Source: Caenorhabditis remanei
Taxonomy: Eukaryota; Nematoda; Chromadorea; Rhabditida; Rhabditidae
Direction of reading: 5' to 3'
Assembly (NCBI RefSeq): GCF_010183535.1
Contig: NC_071332.1
Location: 13,454,001 to 13,518,000 of the forward strand
DNA: 64,000 bases
Shown here: piece after piece, positions 57,546-64,000 of the stretch
How positions within the stretch are numbered: position 1 is the stretch's first letter
Layout: every line of letters starts with the position of its first letter
Notes under the pieces: generated by a model
The model's input: the letters and a program-made list of their open reading frames with translations, nothing else
Databases searched by the model: none
What the model was told of the DNA's origin: nothing
Program-made: the position numbers and the translations under genes

Positions 57546-58073
57546 ATGAATCTCTCAGCAGAACTGGAGCTTGTCCCATTTGAGAAACGTGAGCAAGTCA
57601 AGGAAAGTTTCATGAATTTAGTTGAACGTGATCTTCTTTGTAATCGATTGAATGTTAGTACTGTTTGAAAACTGATAATTCATAATTATTCTGTTTTCAG
57701 TCAAGATGGTGGAATACTGAAAGGCCAACTTCATGTCTTAATATCACATTTATTACGAAAGAGAAAAGAAAAATCGTGCAAATTCAATTTGTAGAAGAAC
57801 AAATATTCAAAATAGTGGAGCAGCAAGCTGAAATTTTATTTCCCAACCGCAAGTGGAGGATGTTTTGTGGTGGGTGATGACATTAAAAACCTGGTTTCAC
57901 TACAATGAATATCATGAAAATTTTCAGGTTTCAAGAACGAAGAAAACATCGAATTCACAAATTCTGAACAACTTCGCGAGTCCATAAGACAATCACCAAT
58001 GATTGGGCTCTCTTACCTTTTTATACGTCTCGAAAGAAGTGATCATGATTCCCGTAATTGCTCAATTTCCTAG
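57546..58073 (+). CDS. PB1-like family member without ZZ finger
   Basis: 140 aa. Exons 57546-57653, 57701-57869 and 57928-58073. Starts MNLSAELELVPFEKREQV. A diverged PB1-like segment follows (LNITFITKEKRKIVQIQF ... LFPNRKW), then LSYLFIRLERSDH. It stops with TAG where paralogues enter the ZZ finger; no ZZ remnant follows. Exon 2 is 169 nt, exactly as in the preceding gene. Either a derived PB1-only protein that could compete with its relatives, or a decaying copy. Confidence 0.65.
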
Positions 58074-58178
58074 CCGGTTTTCGTCATTTCGTTGTTTTTT
58101 TTTCGTTCATAAAATAAAGATAAACAAAGTGTGTCTTTTAGTGGTGTTCACGTGTACCTGTTCTTTTTTTTTTGCAAA

Positions 58179-58196
58179 AGATAAGATCTGTTATCT
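58179..58196 (+). promoter_or_regulatory. inverted pair of GATA sites
   Basis: AGATAAG (58179-58185) and TTATCT (58191-58196) form an inverted pair about 70 bp before the start of the next gene. A TATATAAG TATA-like sequence follows at about 58210. This suggests GATA-factor control. Confidence 0.4.
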
Positions 58197-58262
58197 TGAT
58201 TTCATCGCTATATAAGTTTCTCCAAAATCCTAAAAGTTCAGTTTGAGTGATCCAAACCACAA

Positions 58263-58880
58263 ATGATGAAACTCGTATTGGTTGGGTTGCTCCTGGTACA
58301 CTCCACCTATGGTATCCACAAAAAACAGACAATTGGGAGAGAAACTTGTCTGGAAGTCATCAACCATGTCAGAGCCAACTACGCGAAGGAGCATGGAATC
58401 GCAAACATGAATGAATTGGGTTATGACAAGAAATTGGAGGAAAAAGTTGAAAATCTGCTCCGGAATTACGATGGATGTCCACAACCATCCATAATTTCTC
58501 AGAATAGATTTGACACTTTTTTGGATATGGAAAACGGAGAGAAATCGGACTTGATCAAGTTTATTTCTGGATCCGGAAGTTCAATGATGGCATGTGTTCA
58601 GTCAGTTTGCTCAAAAACCGGAAAACCGGTTTTCAGTATTATCACTGACGTCAAGTGAGTTTATAGATTATAGAGTGATTATAGAGTGAACGAGCAGATA
58701 TATCGGTACTATTTCAGCAGCACTCCCGCCATCAAAGGATCACCAGGAGCCAAGTGTCCATCCAATAGAATCGCCGGCTACAAAGGACTATGCGCTCAGA
58801 AAACTGGTCACAAAGGATATGCTCGTAAAATTGGAGTGTTCGGTGGTGTTGGTAGAGTTATTGAGGGCTGGTTTGACTGA
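58263..58880 (+). CDS. small secreted protein, possibly CAP/SCP-like
   Basis: 184 aa. Exons 58263-58654 and 58718-58880. Signal peptide MMKLVLVGLLLVHSTYG. The segment CLEVINHVRANYAKEHGIANMNELGYDKKLEEKV resembles the start of nematode CAP/SCP domains (helix with N-x2-R, then IANMxEL and a D-x-LE core), but the classical His/Glu motifs are not evident. Cys pairs later (MACVQSVC, AKCPSN, GLCAQK) suggest disulfides. Compact promoter with GATA sites. Function unknown; family call tentative. Confidence 0.65.
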
Positions 58881-58990
58881 GAAGAAATTTATGACCGCAT
58901 ATAAATATTTTTTGAATAAACTATAAAATTACGTGTTGTTTCCTTTCCACAAGAATGAGAACACATCGAAAACTACAAAAACTCTCAAAA

Positions 58991-60535
58991 CTAAATTTTG
59001 TCGAATCTTCTTGGCGAGAAAAGTGAGACGTCCACCGTTGTTTTTTCCTTTCCAGCAGCCATTTCTGCAAGAGCTCTTCCGATTCCAGGAGCCACTTTAA
59101 ATCCAGATCCTGATCCACATCCACCGACTAAAACATTAGGATGGTTGGGAGAAATTGGGCCAATTACATAATGATGATCCGGGGAGCACTGAAATGAATG
59201 ATACACAGGAAGCCAATTTTTCAAAAGGGTTACCGTATATTTGCACTTGTCTACTTTGTATGGTTTTGATCCATCAATTATTGGCATGTGCTCTTTGATA
59301 AACTTGGCAGGAAGATTGATAAGTTCTCCAGATTGTTCATCCGGATGGTTCAAGTCCCCCCTAAGAGCATCTCCATCATCGGTGAGGAACTGAAAATTGA
59401 ATTATCCGGAGAAATTAGAAAAAAGCTAACATACTTTCAGATGTCCCGGATAATCAACATCTGGTAATCCCAGATATTCTTCATGTTTTTCTAGATCTTT
59501 TACTATCAATACAGGCATGTGCTCTTCATTTACAAGATGACTATCCTTCTTTTCCTTTGGTTTCCAGTAACACACAGCTAGGCTAGTTGGCTGGAATACA
59601 TTATTATTTACAAACTTCAGAAAGTTTTCCAACCTTGATCTCAAAATTAATGTTTGGGAATAGCTTAGTGATCCAACATCCGACAGTATAGATTAGCTTG
59701 TTAGTCGTGTATGAACAGACTTTAGTAGTGACAGTAATTTCGGCGCCATTTTTTTCCTCGTGACTAACGAACAACTCGTTTTCATGAATCGTACCACCAA
59801 GAGTTTTGAACTCTTCCTGAAACAAAAAAGCTATTAACTTATGTTTGTTCAAATGACAATTTTCATAATATGTTTCTGTCTCACCTGAAAAGCGCTGAGC
59901 CATTTATCGGCATAGATCACTCCACCCATAGGATCAATCAACCCTGTCCAACTATCATCAAACTTGAATTGTGGGTAATGTTTGGAAATCTAAAATTTTA
60001 TTTGTTATGAAACAAGAGTTTCAAGTGGCTCAGTGCTAAATCATTACCTCAGATCCGGTCACTACTGAATGATCAATGTTATGTTTCTTCAAATGACCGG
60101 ATATCGAATTGACTTGATTTCCAGTAGCAGTCCATAATAATCCAAGTTTACTAAAAAAAACTTTAAAATATGTAGTAACATTGTAGTTCAAGAAGAAAAT
60201 ACCCACTTCCAAAGTTTTTCATTTCGTTTCTTCTCCAGCTTTGCAATTTGAGAATATGAGTCTCCAACAAGTGGAACATATTCCGGATCGGTGTGTGCAT
60301 AGCGAATGATTCGGCTTTTTCCGTGAGAGCTTCCTTTGGAATGGCCTAGTGAGAACTGTAATTGAGTTTGTTAATGCAGACTAGGCCACCAACGTGCCAC
60401 CAACGTGCCAGAAACAAAAGAAATACCGACCTGCTCAAGAAGTAAAGTACGTAATCCAAGTTTCTGGCAATGGTATGCAGTGCATGATCCAAAAATTCCA
60501 GCACCAACAACAACTACATCAAAGTGAGAAGCCAT
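58991..60535 (-). CDS. FAD-dependent amine oxidase, sarcosine/L-pipecolate oxidase type
   Basis: Flavoenzyme of the monomeric sarcosine oxidase/PIPOX group (DAO fold), 384 aa, the usual length. Exons 60535-60431, 60355-60207, 60150-60048, 59989-59885, 59816-59634, 59590-59435, 59389-59234 and 59188-58991. The N-terminal Rossmann motif VVVVGAGIFGSCTAYH binds FAD. HSKGSSHGKSRIIRYAH is the segment where the family attaches flavin covalently or contacts it. The C-terminal GGCGSGSGFKVAPGIGRALAEMA is the second family signature. It should oxidise N-methyl amino acids or L-pipecolate with O2, normally in peroxisomes. The C-terminus RRFDKI is not a canonical SKL-type signal, so location is uncertain. 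Confidence 0.9.
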
Positions 60536-61422
60536 GACTCAAAGACTGTATGAGAAAGAACTAGAATAAAAGAAAAAAGAGCGGGAATCCACACAGGGTG
60601 TAGCGTTATATTGAATCAGAAAAATACAGATAAAAAGAAAAATGAAGATAAGAAAAAATGCGGCTACAACATTCATATGAATTATCAACTACAACATTCA
60701 GAATAGAGAGACAACAGACAACTGAACAAATGCTACTTTCTGACAGTCTCTCTTCTTGTTTGTTCATATTTTCGAGATAACAGGAAATGGTGATTTGTGT
60801 GTAGTTTGAAAACTAGAATCACTTTTGATTTTCATAAAAACTAAATGCAGTTTGTTCTGCTTATCTGAAAGATTGTGAGAACAAAACGAAGCATTCTAGT
60901 TTCAAGTGGTGAACAATTAAATTTTGAGAAATTTTGAAATATTGCGATAACCCATTTAAAAGCTAGTTCATATATTTTTTCTCACAAAATGAGAATGACA
61001 CCCATCACAAGAGAAATAGACATTGAGAGATAGTAAGAGGCAACCTCATAGAAGACACAATTTCACACTCTTTTTGTTGACTCAAGAGTGAGAGAGAGGC
61101 CCATTCGGATACTCTCTTGTGTTTTATGCAACACAGTATAATTTATGTTTCACTCAGCGCAATAGGAGAAGTAGGACACGAAAGAAACATCATAACAAAA
61201 ATTATTTATTGTGTTCAAAAATAACAGACCCAATACACGTAATCAAATCAAATGACAGTTATGATACCATGAATTGTACGTCCCTAGCTAATTCATCGAG
61301 CTGAACACTTCCTATTGTACCATTATGTGCTAATATTTGGAAATCGCAATGAATATATCGTTGTTTGCCACAAATTCTGAAAATAAACTACTGAGAATAC
61401 TTGAAATTGAGAAAATATAAAC
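60536..61422. other. intergenic, no gene seen
   Basis: About 890 bp between the oxidase and F-box genes, both minus strand. Short plus-strand frames have no domain. Confidence 0.5.
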
Positions 61423-62350
61423 TCACATCTTCGGTTGAGACCATCCGAAATCTCTTTCAATGCGAAGTGCTCCAGGAAGAACCAAATCTCTCGTTAACTT
61501 TTCACTCTTTATAGATAGAAACTCAAGATTAGGATATTGTCCAGATTTCCAATTCTCGAAGAAGTTGATGATATCTTGATCGGTCAAGAGGGATCCGTCA
61601 AGCTCGATAGCTACACAGTTTCTCATAGATAACAGTTTCTGTGGGGTGACCCATTTCGCGTTGAAAATGAACAAAGATTTTGCCACAAATTGAATTGAGT
61701 TATTCTTTCCGAAATCCTCCGAAAGTTTCTCTCCCAACATTAGTTCATCGGTAACTGTGAGTTTTTCGAGAATCCATTTAACGTTATTCTCCTGTAATGA
61801 CTTGCAAGCGATTTCCAGAACATTAATTTCAGACTGACGGGAGATAATCTCATGCATCACCAACAAAAAAGCATGTGTCGGCACTGAAGCATCAGATCTC
61901 ACGGAGTACGTTGGGCATCCGAACAGTTTTGAAAGATGAGAGAAGATAGTCCTCAATCTTGCAAATCTGTCCTCCCACAGACATGTCATCTTGTTCCTCG
62001 AGTCCATATAAATCATGTTCTGATTTTTCTCAAATGTTCGGAAACCGGTCACATTTTCCACTTCATCGGCGCGGAGTTTTTTCACTTCAAACTTGAAATC
62101 GTCGTTGATTCTAACATAACTTAAGTTAAAATTCAACTCCAATTTAAAATTCTTCGTATTAGTTAACTTGATTGCGGCAGCAGCTTTTTGAGAGCATTGG
62201 GAAAATTCAAATCTAGAAATACATAATAATAGAAATGATTATCTGAATAGTAATTAAAACTCACAATTCTAAAACACTGAAATGTCGAAGAACTTTGTTC
62301 AGTGGGATGGATGGCATATGAAGAAGTTTTACAGGGATAATTATTGCCAT
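61423..62350 (-). CDS. F-box protein with FBA_2-type C-terminal domain
   Basis: 291 aa. Exons 62350-62265 and 62212-61423. The N-terminal F-box is split by the intron (LLHMPSIPLNKVLRHFSVLEL then FEFSQCSQKAAAAIK). The rest matches the nematode F-box-associated type 2 domain in layout, with LLSMRNCVAIELDGSLLTDQDIINFFENWKSGQYPNLEFLSI near the end. F-box proteins bring substrates to SCF ubiquitin ligases through Skp1; FBA_2 is the substrate-facing part. This large, fast-evolving family is linked to defence and to selfish elements. No damage seen. Confidence 0.87.
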
Positions 62351-62987
62351 AATTTAAATACAATTAGTAAACGTAGAAAAAGTTTAAAGTCACGCGTTCT
62401 ATTGATTGGAAGAGGTGGCGGACCGAAGTATTAGAGATGCGGAACACAAGAGACACCAGACAAAGCGGTCAGGTCCCCGTCCGGCAGCTGTTATTCGACC
62501 TCTTCTCGTTGGATGACCCTCTCCGGATGGTCTCTCCTTCTCAATAGCAGAGTAGGCCTTCATATAGGCTGCCCTAGTTGAAAGCCAAACACCGAACCTG
62601 ATAAAATCATACCATATTATATCAGCTACATGATTTAACTTTCCGAGTGTTTTCATTATTATTACAAAGCTCAAGTAGAGGTTCTAGGAATTGGTGGTTT
62701 CCGAATAATTAATTGAAGTTTCAGATTATCAACTTTTAACTGTGAATTTAATGACGTTCCTGATGAATCAGGTGTTGAAAATTCCGTATTCTGGCTCCAA
62801 GAACTTTTGTAAAACACGAGTAATTTGTTCCAGATGTTTAGATACTTTTTAGAGGAACTATGTGTTCTTATAAAAAAAATTCTTGGGTTGTTGAATTGTT
62901 TTTGTTCAAGGTGAAATTAGAGCAGCAATAAAAACAAAACATACTAAAAACTAGACATGTCCACACTTTTTCATTAATATGTTGAAG
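62351..62987. other. intergenic with a GC-richer segment
   Basis: About 640 bp. 62395-62600 is clearly GC-richer than its surroundings and open for 91 codons on the minus strand, with no recognised domain. The rest is AT-rich. Confidence 0.4.
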
Positions 62988-63864
62988 TTATGAAGGAACT
63001 ACACCACAAATATATCCAACGAATCCTGCGCTTCCGGTAGTTGAAGAATTCACGCCACATCTGAACAAGGTATCATTTTAAATCATGTTTTAGTGACTCT
63101 CACGTGTAGTCATCAACACTTTGAGTCACTCTTGTGGAAGTATTGAAAGATAAATGAAGACAACTTGAGTTGAAAGTTCCTCCCCCACTTGGTTGGCCAA
63201 CACCCCAAATGTAACCGGTGGGGTTTGCTGAGAGCAAAGGATCAGTGAAGTCGAATCCCTGTAAGGAAGACATTTCGAATGACAAAATCAGGCGATAGAA
63301 ACTCACAGCTGTAGTGTTGCACAACGAGGACTTTTGAGTTTTGCAAGCTTCCTTACGCTGCCCATTTATCCAAAAGCCCACTGTCGTCCAGGCTGACCAT
63401 AGTGGCGAGCCGATCATTGGTATCACTACGTCTGAAAGTGTCCATGGGAATGTCTCTCATTGATATCAATCCCACCTATAATATAATTATACTCGTCCAC
63501 ATTTTCCAATCCACTCAGCACACCACCATAGTTCGTCTGACACAAGGATTCTGCTTGTGGATTCGTTACGAATGGGATTGTTGGAACAACCTAAAACTGT
63601 TTACTTCAAGTGTTTCCTCTGTTCCACTTATTTAACTGACTCCAATACACCACTTTCCTTTGGGTCTTGTAAACATTGTGAAGTTAGAGGGACAAGATGG
63701 GCATGGAGTGAATTTCCATACTCCGTTTGCATTGGTTATATTACAGATTTGGTTCGGTGGACCATTTGTCTGAAATGTATGGACAGTTCAGTCTTATTCT
63801 TTTTCATTAAACTGACTATCATTGAGTTGTCTTCCGAAGATTCATAGCACATGGTGGTGTTCAT
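62988..63864 (-). CDS. C-type lectin domain protein (5' incomplete)
   Basis: Secreted CTLD protein of the nematode clec type. Exons seen are 63864-63817, 63769-63641, 63590-63476, 63431-63307, 63258-63104 and 63060-62988; the first has a splice acceptor (TTCCAG) before it, so more 5' exons lie beyond about 63870. CTLD order: TMFTRPKGKWCIG, LCQTNYGGVLSGLENV, PLWSAWTTVGFWINGQRK, the WGVGQPS motif (IWGVGQPSGGG), SCLHLSFN, VDDYTC and the last Cys GYICG. The EPN/QPD Ca2+-binding triplets are not obvious, so sugar binding may be absent. Likely immune or cuticle role. Confidence 0.82.
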
Positions 63865-64000
63865 CTGGAATCAAAATTAAATTTCATTTTTTACATACTT
63901 GTCAAATGACGGGCCGGGCCTAAAAAGCTTCGGCCCGTCAGGCCCGTCTTGTCAGGAATATGGGATTTTTGAGAAAAATTTTCAATTTTTTTTTTCAATT
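63865..64000. repeat. GC-rich foldback sequence at right edge
   Basis: GACGGGCCGGGCC and CGGCCCGTCAGGCCCGTC pair around an AAAAAGCTT centre (about 63907-63945), in otherwise AT-rich DNA inside or beside the lectin gene. Likely the edge of a dispersed repeat cut by the window. Confidence 0.4.

Noticed and set aside
62399..62674. 91-codon gene upstream of the F-box gene
   Set aside because: GC-rich open frame without domain or splice support.

Overview
This is eukaryotic DNA from a nematode, almost certainly a Caenorhabditis species other than C. elegans. Genes are split by many 45-60 nt introns with GT...TTTCAG borders. The families are the expanded nematode ones: Str-type, SRT and SRBC chemoreceptors, a nematode-type nuclear receptor, CUB-like secreted proteins, a cathepsin B, an astacin, a C-type lectin, an F-box/FBA gene, a P450 and PB1-ZZ proteins. 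Exon borders below were inferred by hand from splice signals, reading phase and paralogue comparison.

The main object is a virus-like Maverick/Polinton transposon at 14269-33004 (18,736 bp). It begins with AG, ends with CT, and is flanked by a 6-bp target duplication, CTGCGA, at 14263-14268 and 33005-33010. Nearly the whole element is one palindrome: two arms of about 9.37 kb meet at a 20-nt loop (23644-23663). Each arm has an apparently intact 19-exon protein-primed DNA polymerase B (about 1319 aa), a small Lys-rich CxxC protein, a small putatively secreted protein, a 62-bp tandem repeat array and a 14-bp-periodic cluster of TGACTCA sites. I recognised no integrase, ATPase, protease or capsid gene. 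It resembles an integrated snap-back genome of a protein-primed replicator, now needing helpers in trans. It sits in the signal-peptide exon of a four-ShKT-domain secreted protein gene (body 13444-14268, start codon at 33035).

Left of the Maverick (1-14.2 kb): the 3' part of a gene built from a repeated module; a 1.48-kb palindromic Tc1/mariner-type element; a 316-bp hAT-like element filled with a GGAAGTC satellite; an unrecognised minus-strand gene; cathepsin B; two Str-type receptors on either side of a P450.

Right of it (33-64 kb): a nuclear receptor; two tandem CUB-like genes; an SRT receptor; an 87-aa small gene; an SRBC receptor; a Str-type receptor; an SRBC fragment fused to a Str fragment; a truncated PB1 gene; an astacin; a Str-type pseudogene; a Str-type receptor split by a mariner that itself holds a MITE; three more PB1(-ZZ) genes; a CAP-like secreted protein; a sarcosine/pipecolate-type oxidase; an F-box gene; and a C-type lectin running off the right edge. 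A segment of about 1.5 kb is duplicated (46.59-48.10 and 54.20-55.87 kb). The non-Maverick part is therefore a typical fast-evolving chromosome-arm region of environmental-response genes, with tandem duplication and repeated transposon damage.
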